In this document: positions 26,435 through 35,241 of the stretch, piece after piece | Layout of the letters: each line of letters starts with the position of its first letter | Position numbering within the stretch: the stretch's first letter is position 1 | Source of the DNA: Pyrococcus furiosus DSM 3638 | GTDB taxonomy: Archaea > Methanobacteriota_B > Thermococci > Thermococcales > Thermococcaceae | Direction: 5' to 3' | NCBI RefSeq assembly: GCF_000007305.1 | Contig: NC_003413.1 | Location: 372,001 to 436,000 of the forward strand | DNA: 64,000 nt | The notes under the pieces: generated by a model | What the model saw: the letters and a program-made list of their open reading frames with translations, nothing else | Told to the model about the DNA's origin: nothing | The model's database searches: none | Program-made: the position numbers and the translations under genes

Positions 26435-26461
26435 TGCATGAATAAAGCAGTGATTGGGCAT

Positions 26462-26537
26462 AGCCCCGTGGTGTAGCGGCCAAGCATGCGGGACTTTGGA
26501 TCCCGCGACCCGGGTTCGAATCCCGGCGGGGCTACCA
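26462..26537 (+). tRNA. tRNA-Gln (anticodon TTG), CCA encoded
   Basis: Full cloverleaf: acceptor stem AGCCCCG/CGGGGCT, D arm with TGTAGCGGCCAAGCA, anticodon stem CGGGA/TCCCG with loop CTTTGGA (anticodon TTG at 26496-26498), T arm CCGGGTTCGAATCCCGG, discriminator A and genomic CCA at 26535-26537. No intron. In archaea this tRNA is charged with Glu and amidated. Confidence 0.97.
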
Positions 26538-26595
26538 TCGTTTTCTTTTAAAAATCTTTTAAACGTCAAAACCTAAACTTCTATTAGGTGGGAAA

Positions 26596-27753
26596 ATGTA
26601 CCTAACAAAAGAGGAAGAACTAGCTCTTTCTGGAGAATATGGGCCTGCAATACAAAAAGCCATGGAGATACTTGTTGCCCTGGGTGATATCTACAATGCA
26701 GACAGGTTAATACCAATAAAAAGCGCTCAAATAGCAGGAGTTAGCTATAAAAATATTGGCGATGAAGGAATAGAATTCCTTAGAGACTTTGTGGAAGCTG
26801 GAGCTAAAGTTTCGGTGTATACTACCTTAAATCCAGCGGGAATTGGCGATGAAGACTTTATGGAAAAGCAAGCGGAAATAATTGAACTTTACAGGAAGAT
26901 GGGAGTTGAAATTACATCCACATGCACTCCCTACTATGGGCCTAACCTTCCAAAGTATGGAGATCATCTAGCTTGGAGCGAAAGCTCTGCTGTAATCTTT
27001 GCAAATTCTGTTTTAGGGGCTAGGACAAATAGGGAAGGAGGCCCCTCAAGCTTAGCTGCAGCAATTGTGGGAAAAACTCCCAACTATGGACTTCATTTAG
27101 AGGAGAACAGAAAAGCTACTCATATAATTGAAGTAAAAGATAAGCTAAAATCTCGCACAGAATATTCTCTTCTCGGCTATAAAATTGGAGAGATTGTCGA
27201 GAATGGAGTTCCATACATAAGAGGAATAGCACCTACAACCGAAGACTTGAAAGCTTTAGGGGCAAGCATGGCAGCTAGCGGTGGAGTTGGATTGTATCAT
27301 GTAGAGGGATCCACCCCTGAGTGGAGAGGGGCAATAGTTGACAAGATAGAAAAGATCGAAATTGGAAGAAAGGATTTAGAGGATGTCAGGCAGAGATTCT
27401 CCGTTGATTGGGGAGATGTTGATATAATCCTCTTAGGGTGTCCTCACGCTTCATTAAGGGAAATAAAGGAAATAGCTGAATTGTTGAGAATGAGAGATAA
27501 GCCTTTGAAGATACCTCTATTTATCACAGTTAGCCGGGGCATCAAAGCCTTGGCGGATTACTTGGGATATACCGAGATCATTGAAAGGTACAACGGAAAG
27601 CTTTTACCTGACGTTTGTCTTGTTGTTTCGCCAATAAAGGAGTGGTATTCTGGGGTAGCAACGGACAGCGGAAAGGCGGCATTTTACCTAAAATCTTTTG
27701 GGCTAAAAGTTCTTCTTGATACAACTGAGAACATTATAATGGGGGCTCCATGA
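26596..27753 (+). CDS. Phosphomevalonate dehydratase large subunit (aconitase X)
   Basis: 385-aa AcnX catalytic subunit. With the small subunit it dehydrates mevalonate-5-phosphate to trans-anhydromevalonate phosphate in the archaeal mevalonate pathway (established for Aeropyrum). Three cysteines suited to a [4Fe-4S] cluster are visible: Cys110 (TSTCTPYYG), Cys282 (LGCPHAS) and Cys341 (PDVCLVVSP). The Rx-rich NREGGPSSL motif is typical. ATG 26596 follows GGTGGG. The stop overlaps the small-subunit start (ATGA). Confidence 0.9.
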   Translation: MYLTKEEELALSGEYGPAIQKAMEILVALGDIYNADRLIPIKSAQIAGVSYKNIGDEGIEFLRDFVEAGAKVSVYTTLNPAGIGDEDFMEKQAEIIELYRKMGVEITSTCTPYYGPNLPKYGDHLAWSESSAVIFANSVLGARTNREGGPSSLAAAIVGKTPNYGLHLEENRKATHIIEVKDKLKSRTEYSLLGYKIGEIVENGVPYIRGIAPTTEDLKALGASMAASGGVGLYHVEGSTPEWRGAIVDKIEKIEIGRKDLEDVRQRFSVDWGDVDIILLGCPHASLREIKEIAELLRMRDKPLKIPLFITVSRGIKALADYLGYTEIIERYNGKLLPDVCLVVSPIKEWYSGVATDSGKAAFYLKSFGLKVLLDTTENIIMGAP

Positions 27754-28157
27754 TGAAGCTCAAAGGGAGGGGGATAGTAAAGGGAGTTGCAGAGGGTGAA
27801 CTAGTAGTTTCAAGGAAGCCCCTTTCATTTTTAGGAGGAGTGGATCCAAACACGGGAATAATCACTGATCCTGAAAGCGACATACAAGGGGAAAAGATAA
27901 CAGGAAAGATACTTGCATTTCCCAGGGGAAAGGGATCAACTGTTGGGTCATATGTAATCTATGCTCTCGCGAAGAAAGGGACTGGACCTAAAGCTATAAT
28001 TGTCGAAGAGGCAGAGGCAATAGTGGCAGTGGGCGCTATAATCGCAGGAATTCCCCTAGTAACTGGAATTGATATTTCAAAATTAAAGAGTGGCATGAAG
28101 GTAAGAGTCGATGGTGAGAGAGGGGAGGTGGAGATTATTGCCCAGGGGGATTTATGA
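27750..28157 (+). CDS. Phosphomevalonate dehydratase small subunit (aconitase X swivel domain)
   Basis: 135-aa swivel-domain partner of AcnX. The RKPLSFLGGVDPNTGIITDP segment and GKILAFPRGKGSTVGSYVIY are family signatures; the serine in GSTVGS is the probable active-site residue. Start ATG 27750 overlaps the large-subunit stop; ATG 27753 is an alternative. The last 20 bases overlap the protease gene. Confidence 0.9.
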   Translation: MMKLKGRGIVKGVAEGELVVSRKPLSFLGGVDPNTGIITDPESDIQGEKITGKILAFPRGKGSTVGSYVIYALAKKGTGPKAIIVEEAEAIVAVGAIIAGIPLVTGIDISKLKSGMKVRVDGERGEVEIIAQGDL

Positions 28158-29364
28158 GTGCGTTAACTGCAAGCATAGAGAAGTTTTAGACAAAACCCAG
28201 CCTCTCCTTCCTGGCAGATGTCCTGTTTGTGGAGGGGATATGATACTTGTTGGTTATGAGCTTGACATAGAGGAAGAGGAGAAGCCAAGCTTTGAGGACT
28301 TCCTAAGAGAGCACTATGACCTTGGCGAGTTAATTGAGCATAGGGGAGAAGTTTACGCTTACGAGGTTCTTGGAATAAAAACTGAAAACTTTGAGGAAGT
28401 TTTGAGAGAAGCTGAAAAATTTGGCTATTGGCTTGCTCTTAAGAGAAGAGAGGGGAAAATAGTTCTTTATGTGTTCCCAGCTCAATTATATGAAGACAAA
28501 GAAAATCCTCTTGTTGGAATTGCTTTGTTCATACTAACACTTCTAAGTACGTTCTTTGCTGGCTACATTCTCTCCTTAAATTACGTGAAAACACTTGAAG
28601 ACCTTAACCTTCCAGGAATTAAAAATTTGTATTTGAATGCCTTGGCCTTCTCCCTGGGAATAATATCCATTCTAGGAAGTCATGAAATGGGACACAAAAT
28701 AGCGGCCACAATTCATAACGTAAAATCCACATTTCCGTATTTCATTCCATTTCCATCTTTTATTGGAACTCTTGGAGCAATAATTAGGGTGAAATCCCCA
28801 ATTCCCACCAGAAATGCCGCAATAGATCTTGGAGCTAGTGGTCCTCTTGTTGGGCTTATTGTCGCCATTCCCGTTACAGCAATAGGGCTTAGGTTATCCC
28901 CCTTAGTCCCCGTCGATTACCTTCAGGGGGAAGGAACTATATACTTTGGTATGAACTTGATATTCTATGGGCTGTCAAAGCTGGTCATTGGAGATGTGCC
29001 GGAGGGCTTTGGAATTATCCTTCACCCACTGGCAATAGCTGGTTGGGTGGGAATCCTTGTGACGTTCTTGAACCTTCTTCCAGCGGCTCAACTAGATGGA
29101 GGACATATAGCGAGAGCCTTCCTTCCTGAAAAGGTTCACAGAGTCCTAACTTATGCTTTGGGTTTTGTAGCTATAGGACTGAGCTACCTTTGGCCAGGAT
29201 GGTTCTTATGGGGATTGTTAATTCTCATTATGGGAAGGGTAGGAAACCCAGGGGCCTTGGATGAAGTGACTCCCCTTACGTGGAGTAGAAAAGTATTGGC
29301 CATTATAATTTGGGCAGTATTTATAGCGTCAGCAACTTTAGTTCCGTTTTCAACATCCAGCTGA
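28138..29364 (+). CDS. Site-2-protease-family (M50) membrane protease with N-terminal zinc ribbon
   Basis: 408-aa intramembrane metalloprotease. The N-terminal zinc ribbon CVNCKHRE...CPVCGG (residues 7-35) is cytoplasmic, then a linker domain and about six to seven helices with HEMGHK as zinc/catalytic site and QLDGGHIARA as the third-ligand motif. Start: TTG 28138 lies seven bases after GGAGGTG (28124-28130), inside the dehydratase gene; the ATG at 28111 would overlap further and the ATG at 28154 is out of frame. The substrate is unknown. Confidence 0.85.
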   Translation: MPRGIYECVNCKHREVLDKTQPLLPGRCPVCGGDMILVGYELDIEEEEKPSFEDFLREHYDLGELIEHRGEVYAYEVLGIKTENFEEVLREAEKFGYWLALKRREGKIVLYVFPAQLYEDKENPLVGIALFILTLLSTFFAGYILSLNYVKTLEDLNLPGIKNLYLNALAFSLGIISILGSHEMGHKIAATIHNVKSTFPYFIPFPSFIGTLGAIIRVKSPIPTRNAAIDLGASGPLVGLIVAIPVTAIGLRLSPLVPVDYLQGEGTIYFGMNLIFYGLSKLVIGDVPEGFGIILHPLAIAGWVGILVTFLNLLPAAQLDGGHIARAFLPEKVHRVLTYALGFVAIGLSYLWPGWFLWGLLILIMGRVGNPGALDEVTPLTWSRKVLAIIIWAVFIASATLVPFSTSS

Positions 29365-29434
29365 GCGGAAATCTTTTATCTTTATTTATCTGGAAATAAA
29401 AACAAGCTTAACATGAAATAAGGGAGGGGACTAG

Positions 29435-30160
29435 ATGAGAATTGAGATAAAATTATTGCCACTTCAAGATAACCCAGTGATTCCGTTCAACTACAACTAC
29501 GAGCTATATTCCCAAATAGTCGAAAAGGCTGGGGCTATAGAACCAAGAATAGTGAAGCTTTTGGAATCCCCTCACGGGTATTGGACGTTTTCAAGAATAA
29601 TCATAAGAAAGAGAGAGATAATACCCGAGAAGGGAATAAAGATTTTGTCGGATGATATCTCTCTATACATTTCATCCTCAAACAAGGAGATAATTAAGGG
29701 AATCGTAGAGGGTATTGAAAAAAGCCCAGAATTTAAAATAGGCGATGTAGGATTTTTAGTTGCGGACATAAAGGCTCTAAAGAGCAAAGAAATAAAAAAT
29801 GTAAACATATTTTCAACATTAAGCCCTATAGTAGTTAGAACTGTGAAATTTGAGGGTGATAAGCTTAAACATTGGGATCTTTATCCTCACGATGAATTGT
29901 TCTTAGACAGGCTTAGAAAAGTGATGCTCCTGAGATATCATGAGGTTATGGGAGATTTACCTGAAGATAAAGACTTCAGAATTGAACTCATAAAGTTCAA
30001 GCCTACGAGACTTATTGTCAAGGATTCATACATTAGAGGATCTCTCATGGTGTTTAGATACTATGGATCCAAAGAAATTGCAAAATTTGGGTACGAAAAT
30101 GGATTTGGAGAAAAAACGAATCTAGGATTTGGAATGGTGAAGATTATAGAAGAGCAATAA
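29435..30160 (+). CDS. cas6: Cas6-like CRISPR RNA endoribonuclease paralogue (orphan)
   Basis: 241-aa RAMP protein of the Cas6 family: two ferredoxin-like folds, with the glycine-rich loop GYENGFGEKTNLGFGMVKI near the C-terminus. No CRISPR array or other cas gene lies in the window. Compared from memory with the well-studied Pyrococcus Cas6, the positions of the catalytic Tyr31 and His46 appear to be non-conserved (Glu/Lys and Glu), although His47 lies next to it. It may therefore bind rather than cut RNA. GGGAGGGGA precedes the ATG; TATA near 29377. Believed to be the structurally solved paralogue PF0393. Confidence 0.85.
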   Translation: MRIEIKLLPLQDNPVIPFNYNYELYSQIVEKAGAIEPRIVKLLESPHGYWTFSRIIIRKREIIPEKGIKILSDDISLYISSSNKEIIKGIVEGIEKSPEFKIGDVGFLVADIKALKSKEIKNVNIFSTLSPIVVRTVKFEGDKLKHWDLYPHDELFLDRLRKVMLLRYHEVMGDLPEDKDFRIELIKFKPTRLIVKDSYIRGSLMVFRYYGSKEIAKFGYENGFGEKTNLGFGMVKIIEEQ

Positions 30161-31040
30161 CCAGAAGGGCTAATAACATTTCTACTAACCATGTAGATAG
30201 GACAAGACGGGGTTCAGTAGCTCTCCAAACTTTGTTTAAAGCTCTAATCATAATTCCCAGGAAAGAGGTATATGGAGGGGGCAACAAAGTTCCATCTTCT
30301 AAGACTTTTGTTTTTCCAATGGACTTTCCTTTGAATCTGACCTTCATCTTTAAGAGAAAGTCAATTATGTGGGGAAGCAAGAGAATAGTGGCTTGAGTCT
30401 CAAGGCCAGAAGTTATCGTAACTAGTCCTATTAAAGCTCCAAGAGATAAAGTTCCAGTGTCTCCTGGGAAAACTTTTGCAGGGTATTTATTCCAGATTAA
30501 GAATCCCAGGCCGGCAAAAAATCCTATAAGAGCGAGCTCTTTCATGTTTTTGGAAAGTACAAACAGGGCAAATAGAATTATAGATGATAATCCAACCTCT
30601 AAACCGTTAAATCCTGCAAGTAAGTTCACTAGATTTGCAACAAATGGAACATAGAGCCAAAGGAAAATTATGGCAAAGATGCCTAAATATACTTTGTGGT
30701 TAAATACAACCAGAAAGTTCCGTTCCAGGTTAAAGAGGACTGGCATTGAAACTAGTATTGTTAAAAAAACTTTATGTGACTGCTTTAGGTTTACAAGGTC
30801 ATCTATGACTCCAACAACCCCTACAAGGAGAAAAACTGAAACTATCCAACCAGGGATGTTGGTAAAAAAAGAAGCTAATGAAATCGAAATTAGAAGTGCT
30901 AGTCCTCCCATCTCCGGGACAAGAACTTCTTGCACTTTATGCACATCTCTTCCAACTATGTTGGCTTTTTTCATTAGAGATGCAATGTAAGGAGTTAGTG
31001 TGAGGGACAAGAAAAATGCAACAATGCTTTCAATGATCAT
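30144..31040 (-). CDS. GT4-family UDP-GlcNAc:polyprenyl-phosphate GlcNAc-1-phosphate transferase
   Basis: 298-aa membrane enzyme of the MraY/DPAGT1 superfamily with about ten helices. Catalytic signposts: DRDVHK-like GRDVHKVQEV after helix 1, VVGVIDDLVNLKQ, LLAGFNGLEVG and FPGDTGTLSLGA. It should start lipid-linked glycan assembly for N-glycosylation, upstream of AglB (45.3 kb). ATG 31040 has AGGAGG upstream inside the HD gene, which it overlaps by 11 bases. The 3' end overlaps the convergent cas6-like gene. Confidence 0.85.
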   Translation of the reverse strand: MIIESIVAFFLSLTLTPYIASLMKKANIVGRDVHKVQEVLVPEMGGLALLISISLASFFTNIPGWIVSVFLLVGVVGVIDDLVNLKQSHKVFLTILVSMPVLFNLERNFLVVFNHKVYLGIFAIIFLWLYVPFVANLVNLLAGFNGLEVGLSSIILFALFVLSKNMKELALIGFFAGLGFLIWNKYPAKVFPGDTGTLSLGALIGLVTITSGLETQATILLLPHIIDFLLKMKVRFKGKSIGKTKVLEDGTLLPPPYTSFLGIMIRALNKVWRATEPRLVLSTWLVEMLLALLVIALL

Positions 31041-31560
31041 CTTTCAGCCTCCTAACTTCCTCTATAATTTCCCTTAGATACCTCGAAATTTCCAATTTCT
31101 CTAGGTCTTCCAATGCATTCCAAAACTCACTTAAGTTTTTAGCGCCGGAAAGTTCGTACTCATATGCCTGGATTATCATGTCAAGTTTATCAGCAATCTT
31201 GACTAGCTGTCCCTCTAAAGTTAATGCTTTTGAATACTCTTCGAATAACTCTGTATATTCCGGAAGGACGTCTTTTAGGGCTTTTGCTTCAGCTTCTTCT
31301 TTATTTAGATATTTTTGAGCAGAAAGGGGGAGATCTGTAATAATGGCCTCTCCGAGGTCATGAATTATTGCTATTTTTAGGGCCTTTTCGACATCGATTT
31401 CAACTCCCTTCTTCTTTAGTTCTTCGGCTAGGAGGAGGGTTATGAATGCTACTCTATATGAATGATCGGCGACACTCTCTGGATTTGGAACTCCTTTAAT
31501 TAGCCAGCCCATCCTGGGAATTCGTTTTAATTTTCCAGCTAGAAGGATTAGGTCTATCAT
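31030..31560 (-). CDS. HD-domain hydrolase (5'-deoxynucleotidase-like)
   Basis: 176-aa HD-domain protein with metal ligands in SVADHSYRVA (His), AIIHDLGEAI (His-Asp) and KIADKLDM (Asp). Similar to YfbR/HDDC2 dNMP phosphatases; a structure from P. furiosus (oxetanocin-like, PF0395 by memory) belongs to this family. Starts at ATG 31560, ten bases after the OB-fold gene, and overlaps the GT4 gene. Confidence 0.88.
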   Translation of the reverse strand: MIDLILLAGKLKRIPRMGWLIKGVPNPESVADHSYRVAFITLLLAEELKKKGVEIDVEKALKIAIIHDLGEAIITDLPLSAQKYLNKEEAEAKALKDVLPEYTELFEEYSKALTLEGQLVKIADKLDMIIQAYEYELSGAKNLSEFWNALEDLEKLEISRYLREIIEEVRRLKDDH

Positions 31561-31570
31561 GCTTTCATCC

Positions 31571-31882
31571 CTACTCTTCGCTTATATACACAGCACCATT
31601 AGTTTCAATTGCCCTTGCAATTATTCCATCTCCAACAAAAACTCCATAAACCTTCACTTTCTCCCCCGCCTTTATGTAGGGGGTTCCAGCAAACTCTATT
31701 TTTAAGCCCGAGATCTTGAAAGTTGTTCTGTAACTCGGCAGTTCCATAGGTAAAAATTCTATGATAGGCTTGTTCTCTATCTCTCCTTCAATGACAATGT
31801 TTTTCCCCTTGAATTTCCCATTTCTAAGTTCCTCTGGAGTCACTATATAATAAAAGTGGTGTCCCAATTTTACCCGTTTCAT
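31571..31882 (-). CDS. Small OB-fold protein, 103 aa
   Basis: Five-stranded OB-like pattern (NIVIEGEIENKPIIEF, YRTTFKISGLKIEFAG, GEKVKVYGVFVGDGIIARAI) suggests nucleic-acid binding; no exact family named. ATG 31882 follows GGGAGGAAC; the long frame to 32143 is the antisense of the GTPase gene and is discarded. It heads an operon with the HD and GT4 genes. Divergent from the GTPase gene across 58 bases. Confidence 0.65.
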   Translation of the reverse strand: MKRVKLGHHFYYIVTPEELRNGKFKGKNIVIEGEIENKPIIEFLPMELPSYRTTFKISGLKIEFAGTPYIKAGEKVKVYGVFVGDGIIARAIETNGAVYISEE

Positions 31883-31940
31883 GTTCCTCCCTTCCTTATC
31901 TTTTATATCCCCCAAGCTGGAATAAATTGTGGGGTGAAAT

Positions 31941-32501
31941 ATGATAAAGGTTGCGATAATTGGTGCTGAAAATGTAGGTAAATCAACCTTGATGAATGCT
32001 CTCTTAGGAGGGAAAATCTCAGAAGTCTCAGAAGTTCCAGGTACCACGAAGGGAACAATAAAGAGAGCTTTTGGAAAGATAAAGTTGCCGAAGACAATTA
32101 AGAACCCTTTTGGTGGGGCAGATGAGCTTGTACTGATAGACACAGCTGGGTTATTTGACCCAGAAAAAGAAATTAGGGGAAAAGTCTTGAGCGAGGAAGC
32201 ATTTAAAGAGCTAATAAACGAGATAATAAGGGCTGATATAATTATTCACATGATAGATGCAACGAAGGGCCTTCACAGAGGAATGGAAAAGCTTCACTAT
32301 ATCCTCAAGTTTAGATACGAAAAGCCAATCATAGTTGTGATAAATAAAATTGATTTAGTTCCCAGGGAGAAAGTTGAAGAGTTGGCAAAGATAGTCGAGA
32401 AAAGACTCGAACAGAAGCCTATACTCCTATCCTTAGTCACGTATGAGGGATTTAACGATCTTCTTAAGGCCCTTGTTCACTATGCCCAATATGCAAAGTA
32501 A
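31941..32501 (+). CDS. Small Era/TrmE-like GTPase, 186 aa
   Basis: Stand-alone G domain: G1 GAENVGKST (residues 8-16), G2 region TTKGT, G3 DTAG, G4 NKID, and a G5-like SLVTYEG. No KH or other effector domain. Archaeal Era-like stand-alone GTPases are thought to act in ribosome or membrane processes, but none is assigned. ATG 31941 follows GGGGTGAAAT. It ends flush against the convergent carS gene. Confidence 0.85.
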   Translation: MIKVAIIGAENVGKSTLMNALLGGKISEVSEVPGTTKGTIKRAFGKIKLPKTIKNPFGGADELVLIDTAGLFDPEKEIRGKVLSEEAFKELINEIIRADIIIHMIDATKGLHRGMEKLHYILKFRYEKPIIVVINKIDLVPREKVEELAKIVEKRLEQKPILLSLVTYEGFNDLLKALVHYAQYAK

Positions 32502-33005
32502 TTACCAAGGAACACTTTTCCATTTCATCTTGTACGCAAGGACATTGGTCCCCCAGTGGATAAGAGGAGTGACCACTAAGAGAAGTAGAACTTCTCCTGT
32601 AGGAATTGTATGTACTGGGTATGCAAAGCATAGTGCTGAAATTAGGAATCCCCACTGATCTAGACCCACTGCAGGATAACCTGGGGGCAAATTGAGCCTC
32701 CTTTTTATGAAACTTCCAATTAGATCTCCAACTAAGGCTCCAAGAGCCAAAAGAAAGGAAACTTTGAAGGCCAGGCTAAGAGAAGGGTAATAGGGATAAA
32801 TTATTTGCTGTATAACTCCAATAAGCGTTCCAACTGTTAATCCCCCTAAAAATCCCCTCCACGTTTTGCTGTCTCCAAAGATTCTTCTTCCATCTCTCCA
32901 AGTTTTTCCAAAGTCAATAGGAGTTCCCCCACCTAAAATAACTGGAGAAGAATTAGCAAAGTATGCGGGAAGAATATACCAGAAAGCTTCAAGAATTGGA
33001 TGCAT
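32502..33005 (-). CDS. carS: CDP-archaeol synthase CarS
   Basis: 167-aa membrane enzyme (about five helices) that activates digeranylgeranylglyceryl phosphate with CTP in archaeal lipid synthesis. Signature: ANSSPVILGGGTPIDFGK, then FGDSKTWRGFLGG, and the cytidylyltransferase-like GDLIGSFIKRRLNLPPG. ATG 33005 follows GGTGA; GTG 33014 in the longer frame is inside the ribosome binding site. It directly follows the HAN gene. Confidence 0.92.
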   Translation of the reverse strand: MHPILEAFWYILPAYFANSSPVILGGGTPIDFGKTWRDGRRIFGDSKTWRGFLGGLTVGTLIGVIQQIIYPYYPSLSLAFKVSFLLALGALVGDLIGSFIKRRLNLPPGYPAVGLDQWGFLISALCFAYPVHTIPTGEVLLLLVVTPLIHWGTNVLAYKMKWKSVPW

Positions 33006-33006
33006 T

Positions 33007-35229
33007 TCATTCACCAGCCTTTAGTTTTAATACCTCCTTTGCAAATGCCTCCAAAACCTCTTTCCTCTTTCCTTCGAAGAATTTAATTGAACCAGCATAG
33101 CTGTGTCCTCCACCCTCAACCCCAGCATCTGGGAGTTTTTCTGCTAGAATCTTCACTATCTTGTTAAGGTCAAAGTTGTACTTGGCCATTCCATCACTTG
33201 CTCTTACAACCGCAAAGTCCGGTCCATAGGCTAAGGTTAGAATTGGCGAATCCTCTCCATATTGTTCTTTGAAGTGATCGTGAATAATCCCTGATAGCTT
33301 CCCTGGGCTTGGATACTCAAACTTTGGAGCATAGAGCTCAACATCAATTGTGTTAAACCTAATGCCATTTGGAAGAACGACGCTCTTTACATGAGGAAGG
33401 ACGGCTTTGAGGACTTTTTCCTGCTTTTCTTTGACTTCTGGGTAAATTCCCTCAACGAGCATTCTATGCCTCTGCAGGTTCCCAGTTATTAAAAGGATCT
33501 CCTCAATTATTCCCCTTCCATCCATGAACTTCCAATAAAAGGCTTCGTGGTCGATAACTTCAGCAATCTTTTTGAGGTCTTCCTCGTCGAGTCCTTTCTC
33601 CTTTGCATACTCCAAGTACTGGTAGAATTCTGGTGCCTTGCTCCTATCTCCCGTTCCTGCAATTGCTGGTAAGTGCTTAATTCTATCTTCAACCTCTGGG
33701 TTTATATAACGTGCTACTTCCGTGGCTAGCATTCCTGCAGTGAGCTCATAATAACCACGCTTCACGTGATGTGGGTTTACATGGACATCAACGTATTCAT
33801 CAACCTTAGCTTTGTCTTCACTTATCCAATCTCTTGGATCATGGTGGTCTATTACTACTATCTTTACTCCATAAGCCTTTAGCCTCTTATAAGCTGGAAT
33901 ATCCTCTGTTGTTCCTCCGTTATCTACTATTACAACTAAGGGCAGCTCATCTCCAAATCTCATGTGGTCTTCCATCATAAATATGATATCCTTAAGCACA
34001 TCTTCTAGTTCATAGAAGGGGGCCCTGGAAGGTCTTCTCTTGAAGAGATGCCACCTGGCTTCTGGATCTGGGGCCACTTTTTCAATTAGCGGGATTATCG
34101 CAGTTTCTAATGCTACCCCAGCCGTGTATCCGTCCGTATCGGCGTGATGCCTTAGAATTATTGGCCTACCCTCGAAGATAGCCCTCCTTATCATGAAAGC
34201 CGCCTTCATGATCTTTGGCTTCAATGCCTCGAGAACCTCGCTCTTAACCAAGAAGCCAACGTCACTTGGCTGGGCTCTCCTGTCTAATTCTTCCTCAATT
34301 TTTCTCTTGACTTCTGCAGCATCTGGCCCCCAGAGCCTGTACATGTCTATAACTTCTACTTGTATACTTCCTGCGTGGAATGAGACTTTCCCTATGATCT
34401 CAACTATGTCGCCGACATTGATGTTTGGATAAGCCCTTACTCCAGGAGCTTCAAATGCTGCAGCCCATGTTATTCCAGTTCCATCAGTTAAGGTAAAAAC
34501 AGTTGGACCCCCAGTTACCTGCACTTGCGTGACCTTTCCCCTGATCTTTACTGTTCTACCTGCGAGTTCCTCTTTTAGCTCTTCAATTGGAGTTACTGGA
34601 AGCTCTTTCTTTACATGAACTTCCCTATATTTTGTTAGAGGGGCTTCCAGAAAGTCTATCTCTCTCTTGTCAGGCCTTACATCGAGAACTTGCACTATTA
34701 TCTCATCACCGGGCTTGTATTCTCTCTTCCCTAAGAGGTCTTTTTTCTTTATTAACCCAATAACGTGCTTGTTTAACTTTACAAACACTCCAAACCTCTC
34801 TACCCTGTCAATTACACCTTTATAGTAGCTTCCAATTTCCACATCTTCATAATCACAAGCATTGTCAAGAACGTACACTACTTTGAACTTTCTTTCACAC
34901 TCAGGACAAACCCAAGTTGTTTCCATCCCAGGTTCCCAGGGGCCTTTAACCTTTCCACATATGTCACATGCAAGTACTTTTCCAGTTCCTCCGCAAGTTG
35001 GGCAAGTGTCATAAACTGGAACTGTTCCCTTTCCATGACACTCTGGACAAGGAATTTCGTCTACCTCTTCATCCACTCCAAAGTTCTCTAAATTTCTGTA
35101 TCCTTTTAGATGATCTGTGAGCTTAAAGTCAGCTGGAACATAACCCCAACCATTACAAACTGAACACTCCTTTTCTCCAACTTTAACTTTTCCACTTCCC
35201 CCACATTCTGGACAATCCTTGACAGCCAT
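33007..35229 (-). CDS. han: DHH-family nuclease with DnaJ-type zinc fingers (HAN, Hef-associated nuclease)
   Basis: 740 aa. Order: DnaJ-like zinc fingers with repeated CxxCxGxG (CPECGGSGKV, CSVCNGWGY, CPECHGKGT, CPTCGGTGK; residues 5-110), an S1 domain (about 130-205), an OB-fold (about 215-305), then a DHH/DHHA1 nuclease (about 345-740) with RHHADTDG, DHHDPRD and GGGHSYAGS. Known in Pyrococcus as a second RecJ-like nuclease that binds Hef at stalled forks (PF0399, from memory). ATG 35229 follows GAGGTGAT. It lies between the tRNA methyltransferase and carS. Confidence 0.88.
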   Translation of the reverse strand: MAVKDCPECGGSGKVKVGEKECSVCNGWGYVPADFKLTDHLKGYRNLENFGVDEEVDEIPCPECHGKGTVPVYDTCPTCGGTGKVLACDICGKVKGPWEPGMETTWVCPECERKFKVVYVLDNACDYEDVEIGSYYKGVIDRVERFGVFVKLNKHVIGLIKKKDLLGKREYKPGDEIIVQVLDVRPDKREIDFLEAPLTKYREVHVKKELPVTPIEELKEELAGRTVKIRGKVTQVQVTGGPTVFTLTDGTGITWAAAFEAPGVRAYPNINVGDIVEIIGKVSFHAGSIQVEVIDMYRLWGPDAAEVKRKIEEELDRRAQPSDVGFLVKSEVLEALKPKIMKAAFMIRRAIFEGRPIILRHHADTDGYTAGVALETAIIPLIEKVAPDPEARWHLFKRRPSRAPFYELEDVLKDIIFMMEDHMRFGDELPLVVIVDNGGTTEDIPAYKRLKAYGVKIVVIDHHDPRDWISEDKAKVDEYVDVHVNPHHVKRGYYELTAGMLATEVARYINPEVEDRIKHLPAIAGTGDRSKAPEFYQYLEYAKEKGLDEEDLKKIAEVIDHEAFYWKFMDGRGIIEEILLITGNLQRHRMLVEGIYPEVKEKQEKVLKAVLPHVKSVVLPNGIRFNTIDVELYAPKFEYPSPGKLSGIIHDHFKEQYGEDSPILTLAYGPDFAVVRASDGMAKYNFDLNKIVKILAEKLPDAGVEGGGHSYAGSIKFFEGKRKEVLEAFAKEVLKLKAGE

Positions 35230-35241
35230 TTTCATCACCTC

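Noticed and set aside
28111-28137. ATG start of the site-2 protease giving 417 aa
   Set aside because: It would overlap the dehydratase gene by 47 bases and has no ribosome binding site, while TTG 28138 is seven bases after GGAGGTG.
29365-31040. CRISPR array expected near the Cas6-like gene
   Set aside because: No repeated 28-37-base units with regular spacers were seen here or elsewhere in the window.
31883-32143. N-terminal extension of the OB-fold gene
   Set aside because: It is antisense to the GTPase gene, and ATG 31882 has a clear GGGAGGAAC site.
33507-34432. Small plus and minus frames within the HAN gene
   Set aside because: They fall wholly inside the intact DHH nuclease gene in other frames and lack any supporting feature.
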